Source: Chania multitudinisentens RB-25 (GTDB lineage Bacteria > Pseudomonadota > Gammaproteobacteria > Enterobacterales > Enterobacteriaceae). From it: DNA of 64,000 bases. Under the pieces are notes generated by a model that ran no database searches, was not told where the DNA came from, and saw only the letters and a program-made list of their open reading frames with translations. Position numbers and translations under genes: made by a program. Of the stretch, positions 18,736-26,634 are shown piece after piece. Location: NCBI RefSeq assembly GCF_000520015.2, contig NZ_CP007044.2, positions 806,001 to 870,000 of the forward strand, given 5' to 3'. The stretch's first letter is position 1; every line of letters starts with the position of its first letter.

Positions 18736-19170
18736 TTACGGGTGTTGGTAACTGCTCAGGCAGGCTGAGAAGAAAGCTTCATCCTGCTCGGTCAAGGCCT
18801 GGGAGCTCGCCAGCGTGAAAATCAGCACGATGGAAGCAGAAACCGGGAATACCGCCTGACGCTGATGCAGAGTCTGGCCTTTTTGCGGCTGGTAACAGGA
18901 AAGCAGGGTGATGCCCCGAAATAGGTCATCGCCCAATACGGCGGGTTGCTCGTCGAGTGCCTGGTACTTGCGTAGACCTTTTTGCAACACCTCACGCTGG
19001 CGGGCCAGGTAAGCGGCAAAGTCTTCGTCGGGGCGCAGTTGGTCACGGGAGATGTTAAGCGATGGTCCAGAGGGGGCGATCAGAATATTGACGGTCTGCT
19101 CACGGTATCCGGCAGGCAAGGTAATGCTGCCTTCGGTGAAAACACAGCGGGGCTCTGAAACCTGGACCAT
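18736..19170 (-). CDS. eagR: EagR-type (DUF1795) chaperone of Rhs effector
   Basis: The 144-residue protein fits the DcrB/DUF1795 EagR family: an N-terminal ITLPAGYREQTVNIL strand region, SRDQL, and the C-terminal TLASSQALTEQDEAFFSACL. EagR chaperones bind the N-terminal transmembrane segments of prePAAR Rhs effectors and load them onto VgrG. The gene lies 36 bases upstream of rhs on the same strand, the usual arrangement. No signal peptide, as expected for a cytoplasmic chaperone. Family assignment is confident; the interaction is inferred from the family and position. Confidence 0.88.
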   Translation of the reverse strand: MVQVSEPRCVFTEGSITLPAGYREQTVNILIAPSGPSLNISRDQLRPDEDFAAYLARQREVLQKGLRKYQALDEQPAVLGDDLFRGITLLSCYQPQKGQTLHQRQAVFPVSASIVLIFTLASSQALTEQDEAFFSACLSSYQHP

Positions 19171-19504
19171 CCTTGCGCTCCATGCAAAGTCCTTATCAAT
19201 GGGGGCGTAGATTTACCACAATGTTGAGCTAAAAACGATAGTTGGAGGAGTAATAACATTAAGAAATTTGTAGATTTACATGAAAGATCACTAAAAAACC
19301 AATAATGACAAGATTCACTACACCCAGCCAAACATCCCTGAAATATTCCTTTATTGTCTCCAGACGTCCACACACTTCCTCCGTTGAAAATCAACGTATT
19401 TCAATGAAAAAAAAAGAGAAAAAAATATTTAGGTATTACGCAGGGTGCTTTCTAATGGCCAACGAAATGACCTGCCCAAGCGGCAATAACCTGAAGAAAA
19501 CATA
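19171..19504. other. Divergent intergenic region
   Basis: About 330 AT-rich bases between eagR (leftward) and the DUF3987 gene (rightward). Presumably holds both promoters. A short frame ending in the TAATG overlap at 19503-19507 (MANEMTCPSGNNLKKT) could be a leader peptide translated just before the DUF3987 gene, but support is weak. Confidence 0.4.
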
Positions 19505-20590
19505 ATGCAACCCTACCCAAGACCAACGTACAGCTCGTACTTCACTCTACCTGCCCCAAATCCCATTCCGTATAATCGTTTGCCACTCAATATCAGTGAC
19601 GCTATCTGGAGCGTACAGAACAAGACTAAAGCCCCGTTGCCTTTGGTTGTCGCTGCGGCCCTGACGCCACTTGCCCTAGTCTGCCAGGGTTTGATCGACG
19701 TCAGCCCCGCAGAGGATCTTCTCTTCCCAGTGTCTTGTAACTTTTGCACCGTAGCAGAACCGGGTGAACGCAAATCAACGGTCGACAAGCTGTTTATGGC
19801 CCCTGTTTATGACTACGAGCATTCAGCCAGCATGCAATATCAGGAAGACTTGCAGCTATACGCACTCAACCTGGAAACCTGGAAAGTGGAATCCAAAGCA
19901 TTAAAAAGCCAGCTTTCCAAACAGACCAAGAAGGACCAGCCGACTGATGCAATAAAAGCACGCCTGATAGCGCATCAACGCAATGAGCCAAAACCACCAA
20001 CCCGCGTGCAATTGTTGGCGAATGACATCACGCCAGCGGCGTTGCAAGATCTGTTGCACAGTGGTGGAGGGTCATTGGCTCTGCATTCGGCAGAAGGTGA
20101 TATTCTGCTAAGTGGCCAGGCCTTGCAGAACCTGGGGCTACTTAACGATTTGTGGGATGGTGCACCTCTTTCGGTTACGCGTCGCCAATCCGAAAGTTAC
20201 ACCATTTATGATGCACGCCTGAGCGTAAGCTTGATGGTTCAGGATGCAATGTTTAAGAAGTACCAAAAACAATCCCATGAGATGGCTCGGGGCAGCGGGC
20301 TTTGGGCCCGTTTTTTCATATCCTTCCCACAATCAACTATTGGCACTCGCATCGGACATACCATGGAGAACTACCGGCAGCGGCTTGCTCCTTATCATCA
20401 TGACCTGCAGCGGTTGTTGGTGCAATATACCAACAAGTTGGCAGTGGGCGACAAGAGCCGGATCACACTAACTTTTACCCCGGAAGCACAACGTTACTGG
20501 GCAAACCTGTGTGAGAGCATTGAACGCCAGTTGTTAGATAGTGGTCGTAAGCCTCGCGCTTACTGTGGTATTCACCGAATAAGTCATTAA
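19505..20590 (+). pseudogene. DUF3987 (YfjI-like) protein, 3'-truncated
   Basis: Residues 1 to about 343 match the DUF3987/YfjI family common on P4- and CP4-like islands, including the P-loop-like segment AEPGERKSTVDKLF and the region LLANDITPAALQDLL. Family members are usually about 470 or more residues. The last roughly 18 codons are read from the antisense of an HNH-nuclease fragment, so the real 3' end has been cut off at about 20535. The family is linked to island replication (primase/helicase-like), but the exact function is unknown. The gene is probably inactive. Confidence 0.8.
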
Positions 20591-21003
20591 TACCACAAAA
20601 AGGGCATTTTCCTGCGTTGTTAGTACTTACAAAAGATTGGTAATGCTCATCGATATCACCAATTTTTATTCTAAGTGCAGCTAACCCCAACAGAGATGGC
20701 GAATAAGGCCCCTTGAAGAATGTTGCTAAATGTTTACTTAAGTCGGGGTAGGTAGTAGTCATATCTGCATAGCGAACTAATTGTGTCCCCACATCGTTGC
20801 AGCAAACTTTCTCTAAGTCGTTATTGCCTTGATACCAGTTCCGCAACTGAAGGATGTCCGCAGACGATAATTCGGCAAACTGTCCATAGATACCTTCTAC
20901 ATGCACATAAAAAAGTCGGCTCCTTTGGCATCTGAATAGTAAAACGCCGCCATCACTTCACGCAGTTCGAGATTTGTATCAAACAGATATAAACCAAAGG
21001 GAC
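20535..21003 (-). pseudogene. HNH endonuclease fragment, frameshifted and truncated
   Basis: The minus strand reads FGLYLFDTNLELREVMAAFY ... SDAKGADFF, then, after a one-base slip in a T tract at about 20909-20914, YVHVEGIYGQFAEL and on to KCPFCGINDLFGEY and REAYDHYL. CPFCG plus the DHY motif is the start of a zinc-bound HNH nuclease domain, as in nucleases paired with ATPases in defence systems. The catalytic second half is gone: the sequence ends at the antisense of the DUF3987 gene. A Septu PtuB-like identity is possible but not shown. Confidence 0.7.
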
Positions 21004-21290
21004 CAGAGTGATCACCGCTTTCAGTTCGCAACGGTCTACCAGTAACTGGCGCAGCGTTTTGAAAGCCGCACCAGAACCAAACAGCACCCCTTGTGGCACG
21101 ATCACCCCAGCGGTGCCGCCTTTCTTGAGCAGGCGGTATATATTCTCGACATATAACAGCTCGGTCTTGGTCGTGCCCAATTACAGATTTTCGTTGATGT
21201 CGCCCTTGTCGATACTGCCAGTAAAGGGTGGATTAGCCATCACAATGTCGTATTTGGCTTCTTCGGTAAAACTTTTGCTCAGGGTACCGG
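21004..21290 (-). pseudogene. hsdM: Type I restriction hsdM fragment
   Basis: The minus strand encodes KYDIVMANPPFTGSIDKGD with the amino-methyltransferase motif IV (NPPF), then KTELLYVENIYRLLKKGG and VIVPQGVLFGSG, typical of HsdM. A stop codon (TAA at 21181-21183) interrupts the frame where homologues have Gln. Both ends are missing: it is joined to an integrase fragment upstream and to an HNH fragment downstream (about 21004). A dead remnant of a type I restriction-modification locus. Confidence 0.85.
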
Positions 21291-21950
21291 TATAACCAGA
21301 GAGGTCTTTAAGGAAATAGGGCAGTTCCTGAGCCGTCAGGAAGGGAAAATGTACCTTCTTCAGCGTAGCCAAAGCGCTGGCGAGATCGGGAGCAGGGTTG
21401 TAATTAGCTCTACCGGTGATAATGGCAAAACGAAACACTTCTCCGCAACGTTGGCGAACCTTACGCATTTTCTCCAGTGCTCCGCGTTTCTCCATTTTGC
21501 GCAGCGCTTCCAGCAACTCCATCGGCTTGAGATCGGCAATAGGTCGTTTGCCAATATAAGGGAAGATGTCTTTCTCGAAGGTATCAATGATTTCATCACG
21601 GTAGCGCAGTGACCACCGGTCAGCTTTAGCCTGATGCCACTCGCGGGCAACGGCTTCAAACGTGTTCTCCGAATTCAGTTTCTGCGCGAGCTTCTCCGCT
21701 TTTTTGGTTTCCCCAGGATCGTCACCTGCAGCCAGAATCTTTTTAGCTACATCGCGTTTGTCACGGGCTTCTGCCAGAGATACATCGGGGTAAACGCCAA
21801 AGGCAAGGCGCTTCTCTTTCTCGCCATAACGATACTTCAATTTCCAGTAACGGGAGCCACTGGTTTTTACTTCAAGGTAAATAAAGGCCTCCGCTTGTAC
21901 GGCTTGTCTTTTGGTTTAGCAGTTTCAACTTGTCGGGCTGTTAGCTTCAT
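21286..21950 (-). pseudogene. int: P4-type tyrosine integrase, frameshifted and 3'-truncated
   Basis: It starts at 21950 with MKLTARQVETAKPKDKPYK, then loses frame near 21893, where the usual LADGGG segment is deleted. It continues in another frame as the arm-binding and core-binding domains, closely parallel to the intact integrase at 40419-41609 (for example DTFEKDIFPYIGKRPIAD and KMRKVRQRCGEVFRFAI). After GYTG it switches to hsdM sequence, so the catalytic domain with Arg, His and Tyr is absent. It once belonged to island B. Confidence 0.88.
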
Positions 21951-21981
21951 TGGGGGCACCTCAAAAATGGGGGCATCGCCA

Positions 21982-22002
21982 GTGCCCCCTATGGTGCCCC
22001 CA
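21982..22002. repeat. Arm-type repeat, right end of island B
   Basis: GTGCCCCCTATGGTGCCCCC matches 9594-9613 at 19 of 21 positions over the full motif. It lies just upstream of the broken island B integrase, as arm sites usually do. Confidence 0.55.
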
Positions 22003-22098
22003 GACTACACTTGATTTGGGTAGACATGGGTTGACACCAGGAGAGTAAAATCTGCTTAACTTGCTGATATTATAATGGATTATTTGAGTTGAGTGGAC

Positions 22099-22132
22099 TT
22101 CAGAATACATCGAATGGCGATCACAGGAGTCG
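22099..22132. repeat. att repeat 3 (island A far end / island B boundary)
   Basis: TTCAGAATACATCGAATGGC continues as GATCACAGGAGTCG and repeats the selC 3' end plus flank at 41837-41873. Three bases (GAA) of the tRNA acceptor stem are missing in this copy. It marks the far end of island A. Confidence 0.85.
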
Positions 22133-22187
22133 CATTAGAGTGAAACTCAATTGATATAAAAAGAATTATTTAATATGGAAAATTGAG

Positions 22188-22208
22188 TTACCCCCACAAG
22201 TACCCCCA
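22188..22208. repeat. Arm-type repeat, far end of island A
   Basis: GTTACCCCCACAAGTACCCC: two CCCCC blocks seven bases apart. Matches 41719-41739 (TAACCCCCATAAGTACCCCC). It differs from the island B pair in the spacer, as expected if each island has its own integrase specificity. Confidence 0.55.
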
Positions 22209-22307
22209 AATGCTTTTGCTTGCGATTTTTTGTATAAAAAACAAGTATAAAGTGACTTGCGGGTCGTTCATGGTTTACTCCATTTTCGGTTCTGCAAACA
22301 GGCTACC

Positions 22308-22502
22308 TCATCCCCTCAAAAATAAATAGAGATGATGCGTTTTGCAGTCAACATGCTTGGCCAAGACCATCGAAAGCTTGCTAACGTCAGCCTCTGATAG
22401 ATGAGCCTGTAAGCAAGACTTACAGGTTGCGTTTTGCTCAAGTTCACCTTTTCCATAGCTTGTCTTGATACGCTGCAATGGTGAGAAAATATCATTGTCC
22501 AT
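22308..22502 (-). CDS. Possible small protein (64 aa)
   Basis: A short frame with a CKSC pair and a charged middle. The frame extends upstream without a stop for about 15 codons (GPILAATVA precedes the ATG), so it may be the tail of a decayed gene. No Shine-Dalgarno and no recognised family. The rest of 22209-22736 shows nothing else. Confidence 0.2.
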   Translation of the reverse strand: MDNDIFSPLQRIKTSYGKGELEQNATCKSCLQAHLSEADVSKLSMVLAKHVDCKTHHLYLFLRG

Positions 22503-22736
22503 AGCAACTGTGGCAGCCAGTATTGGACCTGTGTCACGATGCTAGTGGTAGCTTTAACCCACACAACTTGAAAATCACAACCTCACTTAGCCATGTTCTC
22601 ATAGCTTGTGGATGAGAGCTGTCGTCTATTACGTGAGTAATATACCTATCTACCAGTATCCCCCTCAAAACCTTATAAAATATACTTGAATATTTTTTCA
22701 AATTAATAACAATGACATTCTGATAATTATCTCAAC

Positions 22737-23237
22737 ATGGAAGAGTTAATAATATTCAAACAATACTTGGTACCAGTTAACGAGGAAAATAATTTTCATT
22801 ACCACCATATGAAAGGATACCTTAGCGCATTAAGCATGTCCCTTTTGGGTACCATGATATACTCAATAATTGATAGAGTGGTGAATCCTAATTACCCACC
22901 AAATTGGTTCATGAGCTTACTCGCCATTGTTCTTATTTTGTTGCCTATTACAAAAACCTTTGCTCGCTCACCGACCACCATAGTAATTAAACCATCAAAC
23001 TTTAAACACAAAATTATTTTAGCAAAATTCTTTAATTATGTAACTTTGATGTTTATTGGTGTGACATGCTCCGCACTTTACTCGATGATGATATCTCCCC
23101 CAGAGCATCGATTAAAAACCTTTATTACATTTATAATAAGCGGCTGCATGTTTATAACATTTATGTCTCTCTTTAGCTATTTTTCTATAAATAACTTTAT
23201 TGAGAAAAAGAACTACACCAATGAAAATTTAGATTGA
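22737..23237 (+). CDS. Hypothetical membrane protein, about four TM segments
   Basis: The 166-residue protein has hydrophobic segments at about residues 28-48, 58-74, 98-117 and 128-150, so it is probably an inner-membrane protein. The N-terminal 25 residues are polar and include a His-rich patch (FHYHH). No Shine-Dalgarno is clear. AT-rich codon use and its place at the island end suggest recent transfer. No family recognised. A hairpin at 23257-23279 separates it from the convergent radC-like gene. Confidence 0.6.
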   Translation: MEELIIFKQYLVPVNEENNFHYHHMKGYLSALSMSLLGTMIYSIIDRVVNPNYPPNWFMSLLAIVLILLPITKTFARSPTTIVIKPSNFKHKIILAKFFNYVTLMFIGVTCSALYSMMISPPEHRLKTFITFIISGCMFITFMSLFSYFSINNFIEKKNYTNENLD

Positions 23238-23256
23238 TAGTGATAAAACTTAAAAT

Positions 23257-23279
23257 CCTGCCGCATGTACTGCGGCAGG
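23257..23279. terminator. Bidirectional hairpin between convergent genes
   Basis: CCTGCCGCA and TGCGGCAGG form a perfect 9-bp stem with a TGTAC loop, between the end of the membrane protein gene and the end of radC-like. There is no T run on the plus strand and only a weak one on the minus strand, so it is a likely but atypical terminator. Confidence 0.55.
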
Positions 23280-23335
23280 ATAAGATACCTCATGCATATT
23301 GCGACATCACAACTACGACTAATTAATATGCAACC

Positions 23336-23812
23336 TCAAAGCCAGCCGCGTTCGGCAAATGACACCGATTCGCCATGGCCCAGAACGATATGGTCAAGGG
23401 TTCTCACTTCAACCAACGACAGTGCATCCTGCAAATGCTTGGTGATATGGCGGTCAGCCGCGCTAGGTTCTGCTACGCCTGAGGGGTGGTTATGTGCCAC
23501 AACGACAGCCGCTGCGTTGTGGCTGAGCGCCGTTTTCACAATTTCCCGTGGGTAGACCGGGGTCTGGTTTATCGTGCCGATGGATACCGTCTCACAGGCG
23601 ATCAGACGGTGCTGGTTGTCCAGGAACAGCACCATGAACGCTTCATGCTCCAGCCTTTCCAGTTGCAGCCGTAAATAGTTTTTGGTGTTTTCAGACGTGG
23701 TAAAACTGAAGGGTTTGGTTTTCAGCTTCTTTTCCAGAAGCCGTATTGCCATGGCAATAATACGTTGTTCTGTCGTATTTCTTTTCACTGGGTTGTTCCT
23801 TGTAAGCAGCAT
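23336..23812 (-). CDS. radC: RadC-like JAB/MPN domain protein (YeeS/YfjY type)
   Basis: From the ATG at 23812 (GGGGAG nine bases upstream) the protein is about 158 residues. It carries the JAMM metal motif HNHPSG followed by SAADRHIT, and ends in LDHIVLGHGESVSFAERGWL, the standard RadC tail. It is the short island-type version that lacks the helix-hairpin-helix part of chromosomal RadC. Such genes are a regular backbone component of CP4-like islands; their function is unproven despite the historical link with DNA repair. A palindrome at 23943-23964 lies upstream and may control it. Confidence 0.9.
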   Translation of the reverse strand: MLLTRNNPVKRNTTEQRIIAMAIRLLEKKLKTKPFSFTTSENTKNYLRLQLERLEHEAFMVLFLDNQHRLIACETVSIGTINQTPVYPREIVKTALSHNAAAVVVAHNHPSGVAEPSAADRHITKHLQDALSLVEVRTLDHIVLGHGESVSFAERGWL

Positions 23813-23942
23813 AAGGCCCAACTCCCCTATGAAAGGGAATTGGACTGCATTGAGGTTAATTTATTTTTTACACAAATGTCGTAATACTATGGATAACAAA
23901 CCGAAAGGGGGAAACCATAAAAGGAAGGGGGTTTATGAAGTG

Positions 23943-23964
23943 TATTAATACGTTAGTATTAATA
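23943..23964. promoter_or_regulatory. Perfect palindrome upstream of radC-like gene
   Basis: TATTAATAC GTTA GTATTAATA: two 9-base arms around a 4-base spacer. AT-rich and operator-like. It sits about 130 bases upstream of the radC-like start. Confidence 0.4.
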
Positions 23965-24001
23965 CATCCTCTTGTGTTAAGGAGTCAGTAATTAACAACA
24001 T

Positions 24002-24021
24002 AGGAAGGTAAACACCTTCCT
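24002..24021. other. Small perfect hairpin
   Basis: AGGAAGGT AAAC ACCTTCCT, an 8-bp stem with a 4-base loop, between the radC-like promoter region and the end of the secreted-protein gene. Role unknown. Confidence 0.35.
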
Positions 24022-24058
24022 GATGGTAACAACAATGATAAGCAGGCAAATATATCTG

Positions 24059-24082
24059 GCCCGGTGGCAGCAACCATCGGGC
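24059..24082 (-). terminator. Putative terminator after the secreted-protein gene
   Basis: GCCCGGTGG and CCATCGGGC pair over nine positions (one G-T) around a 6-base loop, just past the 3' end of the gene at 24091-24543. No good T run follows. Confidence 0.45.
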
Positions 24083-24090
24083 TGAGCACG

Positions 24091-24543
24091 TCAGAAATCC
24101 AGCCCTGTCGTGCAACCAAACTCCGGTGTTCCCCAGGCAGGCAATGCAGCGGCTACCCCTTTCACGGGCAGGTTAACCGTTTGCCCATCGGTGGTTTTGG
24201 CCTGCAGTCGGGTTGCCTTTCTCAAAGCACCCCAGGCGTAGGTAAAATTATTGCTGCCTACCCGTGAATCGGTATCATACGGCGTTTGAACTTCGGTACC
24301 ATTGATAATCAAATCAAAACCCTGCTGGCTGTATGAACCGTATTCTTTCCCTTTGAGCTTCAGGGTCATACTGACCGGTCGGTCTCCACTGCAGGCGATA
24401 TACAGCGAATCACCGCTTTGAGTGACGACCGTATATTCTGACACCCCTTGCCCCCAGCCACTGGACCATTGCCCAGATTCACCAAAGGCAAACACACGCG
24501 TGGCTATCCAGAAAAGTAATAGCATAATAACAATCTTCTTCAT
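24091..24543 (-). CDS. Hypothetical secreted protein
   Basis: The 150-residue product starts MKKIVIMLLLFWIATRVFAF, a clear Sec signal peptide with cleavage probably after Phe-Ala, so it is periplasmic or exported. The mature part is mostly beta-like, with a lone cysteine pair (IACSGD and FGCTTG) that could form a disulfide. AAAGGAAA precedes the ATG. It follows a lipoprotein gene by 32 bases and is probably cotranscribed with it and the EcsC-family gene. No family recognised. Confidence 0.65.
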   Translation of the reverse strand: MKKIVIMLLLFWIATRVFAFGESGQWSSGWGQGVSEYTVVTQSGDSLYIACSGDRPVSMTLKLKGKEYGSYSQQGFDLIINGTEVQTPYDTDSRVGSNNFTYAWGALRKATRLQAKTTDGQTVNLPVKGVAAALPAWGTPEFGCTTGLDF

Positions 24544-24575
24544 GATTGATTTCCTTTAATTTAAAATAGACAGTT

Positions 24576-25577
24576 TTATTGAGTCAAGTTACTCATCATG
24601 TTGGTCAATACACGTTGATAATACCCATCAAACTCACCGCGATAGGCGTAAGTAAAGTCCATTTTTGAAATACTGTTCAATGGCAAAGAGTAATGCTGTT
24701 CAGAGCCATTATTCACGACAAGTTCAAAACCATGGAAATATACTGCAGGGTCTTCATTACCGATGACACTCCACTTATAGACTTCCTGGAAACCAACCAG
24801 CTTAATATCCCTGTCAATCTTCTTCAGCAATGTCTCCGTGGCAGATATTTTCTTATTGGTATCATCAATTCTATATTGATAGCGTTGAGCTATCTCCCCC
24901 TGACAGGTGATAAAGTGCTGCGCAGTCTCTGCCATTGAAGGGTACACTTCAAGCACCAGGCCAATCGGGTCACTGCATAGCTCGCTATACAGAGAGCCGG
25001 GGACAAAACCAGCCTGTGTCACCGCTTGATAAATTCGAGGCACGACCGTTTTCACTGAACTGTCACCCTGGAAGCGCTCGTTAATATAGCTATCGCTACT
25101 GATATCGGCGAAATAGTTACTTACCTTATCCAGCCCGAATGTTTCCACCGGGGACCCTTTCACCAGCTCACGGTAGCGCTGCAAATCACCACTGGACTGC
25201 AACCGGTCAAAGAGTTGTTTCGCTTTGCCCAGTTCACCGAGTGCCTGCTGTTTTTCCTCCTGTACCCCATTCAGCATTTTTCTCATATCCTCGAGCGCAT
25301 AGGTGTTCTGTTGCACCCAACTTTTGAGCTGTTTTTGAAACTCTGGTTGAACTGCTGAAGGAGAGAATTTGCAGCGATATTCAACTGTCGGTCTGCCCTT
25401 GTCACCGACATACTGCATCCAGGCTGTTTCTGCACAAGCGGGACGATGGTCAAAAGCCCCACCCAACGTGATGCTTTCATCAATCGTTAATATCTGGGAT
25501 TTGACTCGCTCAATATCTGCTGCGTCGTTGCAGGCGGAAAGGAGAAGTAATGGGAATGCGATAAGAAACTTTTTCAT
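24576..25577 (-). CDS. Hypothetical lipoprotein
   Basis: Starting at the ATG at 25577, the protein (about 333 residues) begins MKKFLIAFPLLLLSACNDAA, a lipoprotein signal with lipobox LSAC. The start further upstream in the same frame would bury this signal and is rejected. A coiled-coil-like segment lies around EEKQQALGELGKAKQLFDRL. Cysteines elsewhere (PACAE, YRCKF, ELCSD, ITCQG) suggest periplasmic disulfides. It is the middle gene of an EcsC-lipoprotein-secreted protein set. Function unknown. Confidence 0.7.
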   Translation of the reverse strand: MKKFLIAFPLLLLSACNDAADIERVKSQILTIDESITLGGAFDHRPACAETAWMQYVGDKGRPTVEYRCKFSPSAVQPEFQKQLKSWVQQNTYALEDMRKMLNGVQEEKQQALGELGKAKQLFDRLQSSGDLQRYRELVKGSPVETFGLDKVSNYFADISSDSYINERFQGDSSVKTVVPRIYQAVTQAGFVPGSLYSELCSDPIGLVLEVYPSMAETAQHFITCQGEIAQRYQYRIDDTNKKISATETLLKKIDRDIKLVGFQEVYKWSVIGNEDPAVYFHGFELVVNNGSEQHYSLPLNSISKMDFTYAYRGEFDGYYQRVLTNMMSNLTQ

Positions 25578-25714
25578 GTGACTCCTTGATGATAAAGATG
25601 AGAAGACTGGCTGCCCCTGATTTTGGGTAGCCATTATCCTTTCCCTGTACGGTGGGAAATGCCTTGTTGCTGATTGACAAGAAGGTGGCGGTTTAAAACC
25701 GCCCTGATGGTTGG

Positions 25715-26389
25715 TCAGTTATCTAGTGTGGAGGCCTCGTCGATTATCGATTGACTATCACGCTCAATAAACGTCTGACGGGCCAGATTACCAATGATAT
25801 TGGTAGAAATGCCATCGAAAGCACCGCCAACAATCCCCCCGGCCAACGGCACTAGTTTGACCAGGTTGATACCGCCTTTCTGGCCGAATTTGGTCAGCAA
25901 CCGGAAGCCAACGGCCCTGTTGATAGCCTTGATGACTTCGCCCGATACGTTTCGGATTGCGCTTCGGGTAAGCTGCATACCGATTTTGATTCCGGCTTCC
26001 TTGAGGATATCTTTTGCAGCATTACCGCACAGGCAGAGATACACAAAAGCGCGCACATTATCGTCTTTCAGGTCATAACCGCCGATGTGGGCAATCGCTG
26101 CAATCATTCTAATCTGGATGTACATCACACTGGTGATATTGGCTGGAATGGCCACCGGCAGCGTGATAGCTCCGCCAAGCCCTGTGACAAAGCCGCTGGT
26201 TCCCGCCTTGGTATTCTGCCAGCGGATAAGTGCATTAACACAATCCACCTGGCTTCCTCCCTTCTTCATATAGGACTCGGCAATGTCTTGCGCCGAGTCT
26301 AGCCCCGTTACACCGTTCACCGCCTTGTCATAAGCCCAGTCCAATGCTTTCTGAACTTTGCCAACCGTCAGTGCCTTATCCTGTTCCAT
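25715..26389 (-). CDS. EcsC family protein
   Basis: The 224-residue protein fits the EcsC family (named from the Bacillus ecsABC operon): helical N-terminus, the glycine-rich VTGLGGAITLPVAIPANITS segment, the MIAAIAHIGGYDL motif, and a C-terminal LVKLVPLAGGIVGGAFDGIS. The two Gly/Ala-rich stretches are likely membrane-associated. The molecular function of EcsC is unknown. Start supported by GAGAGG five bases upstream. First gene of a likely three-gene unit with the lipoprotein (137 bases downstream) and the secreted protein. Confidence 0.85.
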   Translation of the reverse strand: MEQDKALTVGKVQKALDWAYDKAVNGVTGLDSAQDIAESYMKKGGSQVDCVNALIRWQNTKAGTSGFVTGLGGAITLPVAIPANITSVMYIQIRMIAAIAHIGGYDLKDDNVRAFVYLCLCGNAAKDILKEAGIKIGMQLTRSAIRNVSGEVIKAINRAVGFRLLTKFGQKGGINLVKLVPLAGGIVGGAFDGISTNIIGNLARQTFIERDSQSIIDEASTLDN

Positions 26390-26413
26390 CTACGCCTCTC
26401 CACATTATTGTAA

Positions 26414-26438
26414 GCCCGCTATCACTGGGATAGCGGGC
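26414..26438. terminator. Strong hairpin between DUF932 and EcsC genes
   Basis: GCCCGCTATC and GATAGCGGGC pair perfectly (10 bp) around ACTGG. It lies upstream of the EcsC gene and downstream of the DUF932 gene, which is also read leftward, so it probably separates the two transcripts. The T run is poor. Confidence 0.5.
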
Positions 26439-26578
26439 AGTATTTCCCTGTATGCCAGCGTGCCAAACGTACTTCATTGATGGGTTTCAAGATGTAGAAA
26501 AACCGAACGGCACTCAGGCCGATCTTATCGGCGGGGGAGTGGCAAAGATAATTGCTTATACTGATCAATAATGAAAAA

Positions 26579-26599
26579 TTGATCGCTAAAAACGATCAA
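26579..26599. promoter_or_regulatory. Operator-like inverted repeat
   Basis: TTGATCG and CGATCAA flank seven bases; a second, looser GATCAAT/ATTGATC pair overlaps it at 26563-26584. Located between the DUF932 stop and the EcsC start. Possibly a regulator site for the EcsC set; inferred only. Confidence 0.35.
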
Positions 26600-26634
26600 C
26601 TTATGGCTAACGAAAAGGATATTACGATAACGCG

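Larger units (their letters stand above)
9524..22132. mobile_element. Island B, decayed selC-type integrative island
   Basis: The boundaries are the att-like repeats at 9.53 and 22.10 kb and the matching arm-type repeats just inside them (GTGCCCCCTATTATGCCCCC at 9594 and a 19/21 match at 21982). The integrase gene adjoining the right end is broken (21286-21950), so the island cannot move by itself. Cargo: rhuM, IS66/IS4 remnants, an Rhs-barnase/barstar/EagR module with an orphan tail, and truncated DUF3987, HNH and hsdM genes. Confidence 0.65.

Noticed and set aside
15129..18751. Long plus-strand frames opposite the rhs gene (for example 15724-16599 and 17497-18291)
   Set aside because: They are antisense to a coherent 1412-residue Rhs protein with clear YD repeats, have no recognisable motif and reflect its codon bias.
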